Shown here one piece after another: positions 33,308-41,583 of a stretch of DNA of 55,888 bases. The stretch's first letter is position 1. Each line of letters starts with the position of its first letter. Below the pieces are notes generated by a model that ran no database searches, was not told the DNA's origin, and worked only from the letters and a program-made list of their open reading frames with translations. The stretch is from CAYSNP01 sp964432485 (GTDB lineage Bacteria > Bacillota > Clostridia > Christensenellales > DTU072), in assembly GCA_964432485.1 (NCBI GenBank), contig CAYSNP010000009.1, forward strand, positions 1 through 55,888. Reading direction: 5' to 3'. The position numbers and the translations under genes are program-made.

Positions 33308-33342
33308 TTAGCAGTCTACCTGTTAGACTGCTAACAGTCTAA
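33308..33342 (+). promoter_or_regulatory. Variant CIRCE operator with a second overlapping palindrome
   Basis: TTAGCAGTC (33308-33316), 9-nt spacer, GACTGCTAA (33326-33334): the CIRCE architecture (TTAGCACTC-N9-GAGTGCTAA) with the same C/G switch in both arms, so symmetry is kept. A second inverted repeat, TTAGACTG (33323-33330), loop CTAA, CAGTCTAA (33335-33342), shares the right arm. HrcA is encoded just downstream and should bind here to repress the operon. Confidence 0.88.
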
Positions 33343-33365
33343 AACGCTGTTTGCCAAGGAGAGTA

Positions 33366-34400
33366 ATGAAGGAAAAAGGCTTATCAGCAAGAAAACAAAA
33401 GATATTAAAAGCTGTAGTGGATGAGTATATCAAAAGCGCCAGCCCTATTTCTTCTGCTGTAATTCAGGAGCGCTATTTGGCAAATGTCAGCACCGCCACT
33501 ATTCGGAGCGAGTTATCTACCCTCGAGGATATGGGCTATCTTATTAAGCCGCATACCTCCGCAGGGCGCATTCCAAGCAAAATAGCATACAAAACTTATG
33601 TGGAGGATTTTGTAGAATGCTGTCCGCTTAAAAAAGAAGAGTTAGAGGCAATTCATCGGGGATTTGAAAAAAGGTATACCAGAATGTCCGAAATAGTACG
33701 CCAAACTGCCAAAATCATTAGCGACCTTACCAATTATACTTCTGTGATGCTAGTTAGCGATATTACAAAAGTGCGGATAAAAGAAGTCAAATTGTTGGCA
33801 TTAGATAAGGTGCAGGTGCTTGCTGTTATTATTACTGATAGCGGCATAATAAGGGACCATACAATTGTGCTTTCTACCGAGGTAGATGAAAAGTATGTAC
33901 AAGAAGCCAATGTAATTATTAACAATGTTTTTTCCAATAGGACACTGGCAGAAATTAAGTTTTTTGCTGCGGAAGTAGAAAAGGAGCTGGCAGATTACAA
34001 GGAGCTGTTTTTCTGCATTATTGAAATTATGGAAGAGCAGGCAGAGCATGCACAAGCTTTGGTGCTTGAAGGAGCCAGCAAGATTGCCGAGTACCCCGAA
34101 GCCAGCGCTAAGAGCTTTTTATCAGTAATTGACAACAGGCAGGAAATGGTGCGTTTGCTTGAGGACAATAACGGTATTGAATTTGCTGTTACAATTGGTA
34201 AAGATGAGCAAGATAGGGGCATAGCGGATTGCGCTGTTGTCAGCGTTAAATATATTGTCAATGGCAAAGAGTTTGGCAGAGCGGGGGTAATTGGACCTCA
34301 GCGTATGAATTATAAAAAGGTAATGAGCGTACTTGAGCATGTAGGCAGGACGCTGGAAGAAGTAGCAAAAAAAGAAAAAGGCGAGGACAGTAATGAATAA
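33366..34400 (+). CDS. hrcA: Heat-inducible transcription repressor HrcA
   Basis: 344 aa. N-terminal winged helix ('RKQKILKAVVDEYIKSASPI', 'VSTATIRSELSTLEDMGYL', 'PHTSAGRIPS'), GAF-like middle and C-terminal 'GVIGPQRMNYKKVMSVLE'. Represses its own operon through CIRCE; activity normally depends on GroEL. ATG at 33366 follows AAGGAGAG; the TTG at 33351 lies before that site and is not used. The stop overlaps grpE. Confidence 0.96.
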   Translation: MKEKGLSARKQKILKAVVDEYIKSASPISSAVIQERYLANVSTATIRSELSTLEDMGYLIKPHTSAGRIPSKIAYKTYVEDFVECCPLKKEELEAIHRGFEKRYTRMSEIVRQTAKIISDLTNYTSVMLVSDITKVRIKEVKLLALDKVQVLAVIITDSGIIRDHTIVLSTEVDEKYVQEANVIINNVFSNRTLAEIKFFAAEVEKELADYKELFFCIIEIMEEQAEHAQALVLEGASKIAEYPEASAKSFLSVIDNRQEMVRLLEDNNGIEFAVTIGKDEQDRGIADCAVVSVKYIVNGKEFGRAGVIGPQRMNYKKVMSVLEHVGRTLEEVAKKEKGEDSNE

Positions 34401-34941
34401 TGAAATACCGGCAGCTAAGCCTGGCAAAAAAGCAAAGGAAAGAATTGTTGCAAAGGAAAGCAATTGTAAGGAGGCTGCCGCACAAGCAAAAGAGACGGAA
34501 ATAATAACAGACCCATTGGCATTAGCCGAAGCTAAATGTGCAGAATATAAAGATATAGCACAAAGAGTAAAAGCAGAATATGAAAATTATCGTAAGCGTA
34601 CCCAAGAAGAAATGAAACAAATCTTTTGGGATGGTGCAAGTTGCGTATTAAATGATTTACTGGATATAAGCGACAACTTTGAACGAGCACTTAGCGTTAT
34701 GGCGGACGGTGCGGACAAGGAGGGGGTTGTGCTGATAAAAAAGCAGCTGGACGCAACCTTGCAAAAATATGAGGTAGCAGAAATCCCTGCATTAGGTGAG
34801 GCTTTTAATCCCGAACTGCATAATGCTGTGCTTCAAGTAGAAGATGAAGAAAAGCAAAATCAGGTGGTAGAGGTTTTTAAGAAGGGGTATGTAAGGCAAG
34901 GCAAAGTCTTGCGTTATTCAATGGTAAAAGTGGCAAAATAA
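34393..34941 (+). CDS. grpE: DnaK nucleotide exchange factor GrpE
   Basis: 182 aa. Charged low-complexity N-terminus, long coiled coil (about 38-95, 'VKAEYENYRKRTQEEMKQ'), and beta wing 'GEAFNPELHNAVLQVED...VVEVFKKGYVRQGKVLRYSMVKVAK' (described in part). Overlaps hrcA by 8 nt. Confidence 0.95.
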   Translation: MNNEIPAAKPGKKAKERIVAKESNCKEAAAQAKETEIITDPLALAEAKCAEYKDIAQRVKAEYENYRKRTQEEMKQIFWDGASCVLNDLLDISDNFERALSVMADGADKEGVVLIKKQLDATLQKYEVAEIPALGEAFNPELHNAVLQVEDEEKQNQVVEVFKKGYVRQGKVLRYSMVKVAK

Positions 34942-34977
34942 ATAGCTAAAAATAAATGTTACAAGGAGAAATATAAA

Positions 34978-36798
34978 ATGGCAAAAATTATAGGTATAGA
35001 CTTAGGAACAACCAATTCTTGTGTGGCTGTTATGGAGGGCGGCGAGCCCGTTATCATCACCAATGCAGAGGGCGGCAGGACTACTCCTTCTGTAGTTGGA
35101 TTTTCTAAAGATGGCGAAAGGTTGGTAGGGCAAGTTGCCAAAAGGCAAGCTGTGGTCAATCCTACCAAAACCATCACTTCTATTAAGAGAGAAATGGGCA
35201 CAAATCACAAGGTTACAATAGATGGCAAGAACTTTACACCTCCGGAAATCAGCGCAATGATTCTTTCTAAGTTAAAACAAGATGCAGAAGCATATTTGGG
35301 ACAGAAAATAGAAAAGGCGGTAATTACCGTACCTGCATATTTTTCTGACAGCCAAAGACAAGCAACCAAAGATGCGGGCAAAATTGCAGGATTGGAAGTG
35401 ATGCGCATTATCAATGAGCCTACTGCCGCCGCTCTTTCTTATGGGTTGGACAAAGGCGAAAAGAGTCAAAAGATATTGATTTATGACCTTGGCGGAGGCA
35501 CATTTGATGTATCCATTCTGGAGCTTGGCGACGGTGTTTTTGAAGTGCTTGCAACCAATGGTAACACCAGGTTGGGCGGTGATGACTTTGATAAAATCGT
35601 TATGGACTGGATAGTTGCCGAGTTTAAGAAAAATGAAGGCATTGACCTTTCAAAAGACAAAATGGCTATGCAAAGGGTAAAAGAAGCGGCAGAAAAAGCT
35701 AAAATTGAACTTTCCGGAGTGACCAAAACTAATATAAACTTGCCTTTTATCACCGTAGGACCTAACGGGCCGCTGCATATCGACTTAGACCTTACCAAAG
35801 CCAATTTCGAAAGTATGACAGCAGGGCTTGTTAAGGCAACTGTTCAACCTACGCTGCAAGCAATTAAAGATGCGGGGCTAAAGGCAAGCGAGATAAATAA
35901 GGTTGTGCTGGTAGGCGGCTCTACCCGAATACCTGCGGTAGTAGATGCAATATACAATATCACAGGCAAAGAGCCTTATAAGGGCATAAATCCTGACGAA
36001 TGCGTAGCGTTGGGTGCGGCAATTCAAGCAGGGGTGCTGGCAGGCGATGTTAAAGATGTACTGCTTTTAGATGTAACTCCATTGTCTTTGGGCATAGAAA
36101 CATTAGGCGGAGTATTTACCAAACTTATTGAGCGCAATACTACAATTCCCACCAAAAAGTCACAGGTGTTTTCTACCGCTACCGATAATCAGCCTTCTGT
36201 GGATATTCATGTCCTGCAAGGCGAAAGGGCAATGGCAGCAGATAATAAGGCATTGGGCAGATTCGAGCTTACCGGTATACCGCCGGCTATGAGAGGTATC
36301 CCTCAAATAGAAGTTACTTTTGATATTGATGCCAACGGTATTGTAAGTGTTACCGCAAAAGACAAGGGCACAGGCAAAAGCAACAATATCACTATTACCG
36401 CAAGCAGCAACTTGACTGAAAATGATATTGATAAAGCTATAAAAGAAGCGGAACAATATGCGGAAGAAGATAAGTTGCGTAAAGAGCTGATAGAAATGAA
36501 AAATACTGCCGAGCAACTTATCCTTGCTGTTGACAAGTTCTTGCTGGACAATCCCGATAAGATAAGCGAAGAGGAAAAAACCACGCTGCAAGAAGCTGCA
36601 AAACAGGCAAAAGAAAAACTTGCCAAAGCGGAAACTGTTGAGGATGTTAAGGAAATCACCGATGAGCTGGCTAAGGTCACCAATCCCATATTTTCTAAAC
36701 TTTATCAACAGCAAGCGGAGCAAGGCGAAACTGAAGTCGGACCAGACTCCGATGCCGGCGAGGACACCATAGATATTAATCCCGATGATATTAATTAA
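34978..36798 (+). CDS. dnaK: Chaperone DnaK (Hsp70)
   Basis: 606 aa, the short Gram-positive form without the insertion in the first ATPase lobe. 'IGIDLGTTNSCVAV', 'VITVPAYFSDSQRQATKDAG', 'IYDLGGGTFDVSIL', 'VGGSTRIPAV', then substrate-binding domain and helical lid; C-terminus 'DTIDINPDDIN' differs a little from the usual EEVD-less ending. Strong AAGGAG site. Confidence 0.98.
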   Translation: MAKIIGIDLGTTNSCVAVMEGGEPVIITNAEGGRTTPSVVGFSKDGERLVGQVAKRQAVVNPTKTITSIKREMGTNHKVTIDGKNFTPPEISAMILSKLKQDAEAYLGQKIEKAVITVPAYFSDSQRQATKDAGKIAGLEVMRIINEPTAAALSYGLDKGEKSQKILIYDLGGGTFDVSILELGDGVFEVLATNGNTRLGGDDFDKIVMDWIVAEFKKNEGIDLSKDKMAMQRVKEAAEKAKIELSGVTKTNINLPFITVGPNGPLHIDLDLTKANFESMTAGLVKATVQPTLQAIKDAGLKASEINKVVLVGGSTRIPAVVDAIYNITGKEPYKGINPDECVALGAAIQAGVLAGDVKDVLLLDVTPLSLGIETLGGVFTKLIERNTTIPTKKSQVFSTATDNQPSVDIHVLQGERAMAADNKALGRFELTGIPPAMRGIPQIEVTFDIDANGIVSVTAKDKGTGKSNNITITASSNLTENDIDKAIKEAEQYAEEDKLRKELIEMKNTAEQLILAVDKFLLDNPDKISEEEKTTLQEAAKQAKEKLAKAETVEDVKEITDELAKVTNPIFSKLYQQQAEQGETEVGPDSDAGEDTIDINPDDIN

Positions 36799-36803
36799 CT
36801 ATT

Positions 36804-37943
36804 ATGGCCGAAAAGGATTATTACAAAGTATTAGGAATAGATAAGAATGCGGATGCGGACCAAATAAAGTCCGCATATCGCAAATTGGCAAAAAAGTATC
36901 ATCCTGATGTCTATACTACAAAATCTGATAGCGAAAAAAAAGCGGCAGAAGCCAAATTCAAAGAAGTTCAGCATGCTTATGATGTGCTGAGCGACCCGCA
37001 GAAAAAAGCAACTTATGACCAATTCGGGTCTGAGGACGGACCTACTATGCAAGGGGGCAACCCTTTTGGCACAGGTGGGTTTACCGATTTATTTAGCGAT
37101 ATCTTTAATGTATTTAGCGATGTAGGCGGAGGCAGAAGCACCAGGCAAGCTCGAGCCAGCGCAATGCCGGGCGATGATATTGAGCTAACTATGCGCTTAG
37201 ATTTTAAGGAAGCCAGCTTTGGAGCGGCTAGGGATATCACCTTTACTCGTATTGAAAAATGTCCGGTTTGTTCAGGTTCAGGGGCAAAGGTAGGCACAGA
37301 AAAGAAGCGTTGTACCAAATGCGGCGGCTCGGGTACTGTTACCGTAAATCAAAGGACTATGTTTGGCACTATGCAAACTATGCGCACTTGCGATTTATGT
37401 AACGGAAGCGGAGAAACGATTGATGTGCCTTGTCCGGAGTGCGCAGGCAAAGGCAGGGTAAGAAGATCCCGTACCCTAAAGGTCAATATCCCCGCTGGAG
37501 TGGACGAGGGACAAATACTTACTATGCGAGGGGAAGGGAGCGCAAGCCTGGGCAACGGTCCTAATGGTAACTTGCTGATTATTTTTAGTATCAGAGCGCA
37601 TCCGCTCTTTAAGCGTGACGGTTTTAATTTGTATTTTGACTTGCCAATTACTTCATTTCAAGCAATACTTGGAGCAAAAATAAACATTCCTACGCTGGAC
37701 GGGCGCACAACTGTGGATATCCCGTCAGGCACGCAAAGCGGCACTATATTGCGGATAAGAGGCAAAGGTATTAAGCATTTAAGAAAGGATGCATTTGGGG
37801 ACTTGTTGGTAAAGGTGGTAATAGATACCCCTAAGAATATTAGTAGCAAGCAAAAGAAAAAGCTGTTAGAAGCAGAAGATGCTTTTGCAGATGCCAAATA
37901 CGATAAAATAAAAGCATATAATAAAGTTTTAAGAGAACTTTAA
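36804..37943 (+). CDS. dnaJ: Chaperone DnaJ (type I Hsp40)
   Basis: 379 aa. J domain (1-70) with HPD in 'KKYHPDVY', Gly/Phe-rich segment, four zinc repeats 'CPVCSGSG', 'CTKCGGSG', 'CDLCNGSG', 'CPECAGKG', and the two C-terminal client domains. It has a slightly shortened G/F region. Only a weak ribosome site; five bases after dnaK, likely coupled. Confidence 0.97.
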   Translation: MAEKDYYKVLGIDKNADADQIKSAYRKLAKKYHPDVYTTKSDSEKKAAEAKFKEVQHAYDVLSDPQKKATYDQFGSEDGPTMQGGNPFGTGGFTDLFSDIFNVFSDVGGGRSTRQARASAMPGDDIELTMRLDFKEASFGAARDITFTRIEKCPVCSGSGAKVGTEKKRCTKCGGSGTVTVNQRTMFGTMQTMRTCDLCNGSGETIDVPCPECAGKGRVRRSRTLKVNIPAGVDEGQILTMRGEGSASLGNGPNGNLLIIFSIRAHPLFKRDGFNLYFDLPITSFQAILGAKINIPTLDGRTTVDIPSGTQSGTILRIRGKGIKHLRKDAFGDLLVKVVIDTPKNISSKQKKKLLEAEDAFADAKYDKIKAYNKVLREL

Positions 37944-38857
37944 TGAAATATTGGGCTATAACAATTCAAACGGATAAAATAGGCTTGGAGCTTTGTTCTG
38001 ACGCCTTTTTTTCTCTAGGTGCGTTGGGTGTGAATATTGATGACGGGCAAGCCTTGCAAGAGGCAATAGATGCAGGATTAATTTGGGACTATATAGATAG
38101 CGAAGTAATGAGTCCCAAAGATACTGATTTGGTAACCCTAATCGGGTATTTTCAAGCTGAGCAGATAGAGCCGCTGGAAATTAAGCTAAAGGTTTTGCTG
38201 GAGGAGTACGGGCTGGATGCCGGTATAATTAAAGATGTAAAACAAGTTGATGATCAGCTTTGGTATGAAAGTTGGAAAAGTTTTTATCGCCCAATCAGTA
38301 TAGGCAAGTATATGATTGTACCTGCTTGGCAAGACAAGCCTGACGGTAAGGCAATCCATATAAAGATATATCCGGGTATGGCGTTTGGCACAGGCGAGCA
38401 CCAAAGCACACAACTGGCTTTGCAGCTTATAAGCAGTTTAGATTTTTTGGACAAAAGCGTTATTGACTTAGGTTGCGGCAGCGGAATATTGGGCATAGCC
38501 GCCGCGCTAAGCGGAGCAAATAAAGTAAAACTAATTGATATAGACGAAATTGCCATAGATGCTGCAAAGAGCAACGCTAAACTTAATGGGCTAAAGCAAC
38601 TAGAATATTTATGCGCAGAACTGCCTGCAGGATTAACAGGTCAAGCAGACATTATACTAGCTAATCTTACTGCCGATTTGCTTATAGCTTTTGTCGGCAA
38701 TTATAAACAAGGGCTAAAAGCTAAAGGCAAACTAATAGCTTCTGGCATTATTAAAGAAAGATGGCAGCAAGTGCTAAATGCCTTTGAAGAAGGCGGTTTT
38801 TCTTTAGCTACAGCAAGACAAGCGGATGATTGGATAGCAGGATTGTTTGAGGTATAG
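37943..38857 (+). CDS. prmA: Ribosomal protein L11 methyltransferase PrmA
   Basis: 304 aa. Trimethylates L11 using SAM. N-terminal L11-binding domain (1-110), then 'PGMAFGTGEHQSTQLAL', SAM motif 'VIDLGCGSGILGIAA' and 'IILANLTADLL', all diagnostic of PrmA. TAATG overlap with dnaJ. Confidence 0.95.
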   Translation: MKYWAITIQTDKIGLELCSDAFFSLGALGVNIDDGQALQEAIDAGLIWDYIDSEVMSPKDTDLVTLIGYFQAEQIEPLEIKLKVLLEEYGLDAGIIKDVKQVDDQLWYESWKSFYRPISIGKYMIVPAWQDKPDGKAIHIKIYPGMAFGTGEHQSTQLALQLISSLDFLDKSVIDLGCGSGILGIAAALSGANKVKLIDIDEIAIDAAKSNAKLNGLKQLEYLCAELPAGLTGQADIILANLTADLLIAFVGNYKQGLKAKGKLIASGIIKERWQQVLNAFEEGGFSLATARQADDWIAGLFEV

Positions 38858-38860
38858 GAT

Positions 38861-39568
38861 ATGGAGGCAAAAAGATTCTTTGTAACACCAGCGGATATAG
38901 AGCAAGATGTAATTAAGATAAAAGGTGAGGAATTCAAACATTTATCTAAAGTTTTGCGCTACAAGCTTGGATATGAGCTGATAGTATGCGACAATACGGG
39001 CTATGACTATTATGCTAAACTAATTGCGCTTGAAAAAGATTGCGCTTATGCACAAATATTAAAAAAAACATTAAACAGGAATGAAACGGTCAGAGAAATT
39101 ATCCTATGTCAAGCAGTCTGCAAAGAAATTGATTTTATTGTGCAAAAAGCTGTTGAATTGGGAGTTTCAAAACTGCTTCCTTTTACCTCGCAATTTACCA
39201 ATGTTACAGAAATTAATCCTGCTCGCTTGCAGAGACTTGCTATCAATGCAAGTAAGCAATGCGGCGGAGCTAAAATAATGCAGATATTGCCCCTGGTTGA
39301 TTTTGCATCCATGTTAGAGTATACTAAAGAGGGCGACTGCATCTTTTTTTATGAGGAAAGTCAGGAAAAATTGGCAATTGAAAATAGCAGCAAAGCACCG
39401 CTATTTATAGTTATTGGCAGCGAAGGCGGATTTTCTAAAGAGGAAATCGCATTGGCGCACAGCAAAGCAATCCGCACTTTTTCTTTAGGAAAAAGGGTAT
39501 TAAGGGCAGAAACAGCCGCTGTTTGCGGATTGGTGCTTGCGCTGGACAAAATAGGTGAATTAGATTGA
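38861..39568 (+). CDS. rsmE: 16S rRNA m3U1498 methyltransferase RsmE
   Basis: 235 aa. PUA-like N-terminal domain ('HLSKVLRYKLGYELIVCDN') and SPOUT methyltransferase: 'QAVCKEIDFIVQKAVELGV', 'VIGSEGGFSKEEIALA', 'FSLGKRVLRAETAAV'. In Bacillus the same order prmA-rsmE-mtaB is kept. TGA overlaps the mtaB TTG start. Confidence 0.95.
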   Translation: MEAKRFFVTPADIEQDVIKIKGEEFKHLSKVLRYKLGYELIVCDNTGYDYYAKLIALEKDCAYAQILKKTLNRNETVREIILCQAVCKEIDFIVQKAVELGVSKLLPFTSQFTNVTEINPARLQRLAINASKQCGGAKIMQILPLVDFASMLEYTKEGDCIFFYEESQEKLAIENSSKAPLFIVIGSEGGFSKEEIALAHSKAIRTFSLGKRVLRAETAAVCGLVLALDKIGELD

Positions 39569-40800
39569 AGGCAAATATTTTAACCTTAGGCTGCAAAGTC
39601 AATCGGTACGAAAGTGAGGTAGTTGCAAAAGAGCTTGCCTTGAGCGGCTGGCAAATAGGGGACAGTTTAGAGTATGCGGATATTTATATTATCAATACTT
39701 GCGCTGTAACTGCAGAAGCCAGCAGCAAAAGCAGGCAAATGATTGCAAGAGCAAAAAAATACAATCCTGCCGCCGGTATTTACATTATTGGTTGCGGCAG
39801 TGAGTTTGCGCCCGAAAGTTACGCCAAGGAGCAAGTTGTATATATCACCGGTACAAATGGTAAAGAAAAAATTGTTGATATAATTAATAAAGACTATCCT
39901 GCTTGTTTTAATAAAGATATTGTTCGGGATACCAATAGCCCTTATTTGGTATCCCGAACAAGGGTTTTTGTTAAAATTCAGGACGGATGTGACAATGCTT
40001 GTTCATATTGCATTATTCCTTATCTTAGGGGCGGCAGCGTCAGCCGCCCAATTGATGAAATTGTGGCAGAAGCACACAGTTATGCAAAAGATTATAAGGA
40101 AATTGTGCTGGTCGGTATTAACATATCACTTTACGGTAAGGATATTGGCACAAATTTGTCAGAGCTAATAAATGCGCTTGCGGCAGTTCCTTGCAGAGTG
40201 CGCCTTAGTTCCTTTTATATAGAAGGGATAAATGAACAGCTTATGCTTGCCTTGCAAAGACTGCATTCCTTTTGCGACCATTTTCATTTGTCTGTTCAAA
40301 GCGGTGATGATGCTATACTAAAAGATATGAATAGGCGATATAATACAGCGGAATGTTTGGAAAAAATTGACTTAATTCGCAAATATTTTCCCAATTGTGC
40401 CATTGCCGCTGACCTTATTGTGGGCTATCCTACAGAAAACGAAGCAAGGTTTGACAATACACTTAGGTTTATAGAGCAAGCTAGATTCTCTGATATACAT
40501 TGCTTTATTTTCTCACCAAGAAAAGGGACAAGCGCATATCAGTTAAGCCTTCCTAACAAAAGCATAGCTAAGCAAAGACAGGCAATTCTGCTCAGTCATA
40601 CAGGGGCGTTAAGAGCTAATTTTCTTAAAGAAAACCTTAATAAAGAACACGAAGTTTTGTTTGAGGAAGTAAAAGACGGAATTGCTTCAGGCTATACCCG
40701 CAACTATATTAGGGCATATAGCGCCAAGCCTTACAACGGAATACAAAATGTAGTGTCAACAAGTTTATATAAAGACGGATTACTTGTAAAAGGAGAGTAA
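39565..40800 (+). CDS. mtaB: tRNA t6A37 methylthiotransferase MtaB
   Basis: 411 aa. Adds a methylthio group to t6A37 of tRNA. MTTase domain cysteines C10, C46, C77; radical SAM C142-x3-C146-x2-C149 ('GCDNACSYC'); C-terminal TRAM-like end. Starts with TTG overlapping the rsmE TGA; the N-terminus 'KANILTLGCKVNRYESE' aligns with the family so the start is sound. The linker (residues 119-133) between the two domains is encoded by a perfect inverted repeat (see 39920-39961). Confidence 0.93.
   Translation: MKANILTLGCKVNRYESEVVAKELALSGWQIGDSLEYADIYIINTCAVTAEASSKSRQMIARAKKYNPAAGIYIIGCGSEFAPESYAKEQVVYITGTNGKEKIVDIINKDYPACFNKDIVRDTNSPYLVSRTRVFVKIQDGCDNACSYCIIPYLRGGSVSRPIDEIVAEAHSYAKDYKEIVLVGINISLYGKDIGTNLSELINALAAVPCRVRLSSFYIEGINEQLMLALQRLHSFCDHFHLSVQSGDDAILKDMNRRYNTAECLEKIDLIRKYFPNCAIAADLIVGYPTENEARFDNTLRFIEQARFSDIHCFIFSPRKGTSAYQLSLPNKSIAKQRQAILLSHTGALRANFLKENLNKEHEVLFEEVKDGIASGYTRNYIRAYSAKPYNGIQNVVSTSLYKDGLLVKGE
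39920..39961. repeat. Perfect 16-bp inverted repeat inside mtaB
   Basis: TTGTTCGGGATACCAA (39920-39935), 10-nt loop, TTGGTATCCCGAACAA (39946-39961), followed by GGG and five Ts. It encodes the linker I119-R133 of MtaB, in frame. In RNA it makes a very stable hairpin resembling an intragenic terminator or attenuator. Confidence 0.95.
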
Positions 40801-40802
40801 AA

Positions 40803-41141
40803 ATGGGCTGTATTTTTTGTAAAATTATTGAGGGAAGTATTCCCAGCAAAAAATTGTATGAGGATGAAAGGATGATAATCATTAAGGATATTTCTCCTCA
40901 AGCTATCCTGCATTATCTTTTGATACCTAAAGAGCATTATCCAAATATTAAAGAAATGAGCACTTTGCAAGCAGCTATTTTAGGCGACTGTATTAAAAAA
41001 CTAGGGGAGCTGGCAGAAGGGCTTGGATTGAAAGAAGGCTTCCGCATAGTTTCCAATTGCGGCAAGCACGGTTGCCAAAGCGTAGAGCATCTTCATATCC
41101 ATATACTTGGAGGAGAACAGCTAAGTCCAAAAATGAGCTAG
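40803..41141 (+). CDS. HIT-family nucleotide hydrolase (Hint-like)
   Basis: 112 aa. Histidine triad H96-x-H98-x-H100 in 'EHLHIHILGG', N-terminal 'CIFCKIIEG' (zinc-site cysteines of Hint type) and 'SPQAILHYLLIPKEHY'. Probably hydrolyses nucleoside phosphoramidates or adenylates. AAAGGAGAG site two bases after the mtaB stop; last gene of the heat-shock operon. Confidence 0.94.
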   Translation: MGCIFCKIIEGSIPSKKLYEDERMIIIKDISPQAILHYLLIPKEHYPNIKEMSTLQAAILGDCIKKLGELAEGLGLKEGFRIVSNCGKHGCQSVEHLHIHILGGEQLSPKMS

Positions 41142-41157
41142 TTTTAGCTAAATAGTT

Positions 41158-41184
41158 AAAAAAAAGAGCCGAATTCGGCTCTTT
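41158..41184 (-). terminator. Terminator of rpsU
   Basis: AAAGAGCCGAA/TTCGGCTCTTT palindrome (41163-41184) followed on the minus strand by an eight-T tract (41165-41158). On the plus strand only three Ts follow, so it acts mainly for rpsU and weakly for the HIT gene. Confidence 0.88.
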
Positions 41185-41190
41185 AGCAAG

Positions 41191-41367
41191 TTACTTATAA
41201 GCACGCTTGCGGGCTGCTTCCGCTTTTTTCTTCCTTTTTACGCTGGGTTTTTCGTAAAACTCTTTACGCCTAAGGTCGCCGATAATGCCGTCATTAGCGC
41301 ACTTCTTTTTCCAACGCCGAATTGCGCTATCCAAACTTTCGTTATCTTTTACATAGACAGTTGACAC
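41191..41367 (-). CDS. rpsU: 30S ribosomal protein bS21
   Basis: 58 aa, too short for the ORF list. Starts with GTG at 41367 behind a near-perfect AAGGAGGTGAT (41383-41373) and reads STVYVKDNESLDSAIRRWKK, then 'KKCANDGIIGDLRRKEFYEK' and a basic end 'KRAYK'. In Bacillus rpsU follows mtaB in the same direction; here it is reversed and convergent with the HIT gene. Confidence 0.95.
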   Translation of the reverse strand: MSTVYVKDNESLDSAIRRWKKKCANDGIIGDLRRKEFYEKPSVKRKKKAEAARKRAYK

Positions 41368-41401
41368 TTCTTATCACCTCCTTGTCGTAAAGACTGGTAT
41401 T

Positions 41402-41430
41402 ATAATACATTATTATGCTGTTTTAGTCAA
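41402..41430 (-). promoter_or_regulatory. Sigma-A promoter of rpsU
   Basis: On the minus strand TTGACT (41430-41425), 17-bp spacer, TATTAT (41407-41402). A TATAAT three bases further downstream is an alternative -10. Confidence 0.65.
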
Positions 41431-41583
41431 CTATTTAATCATTATTTATATGCATTTTTAGCATAAGCATTGTTTTGAGCAAGTAAATATGTTAAGCTAT
41501 CAATGAGCACTTTAATTTGCATTATATTATAATATATAGCAGAGTAAGCTAAAATGCTAAAATAGTGTCAAAGGAGAGCGAAT

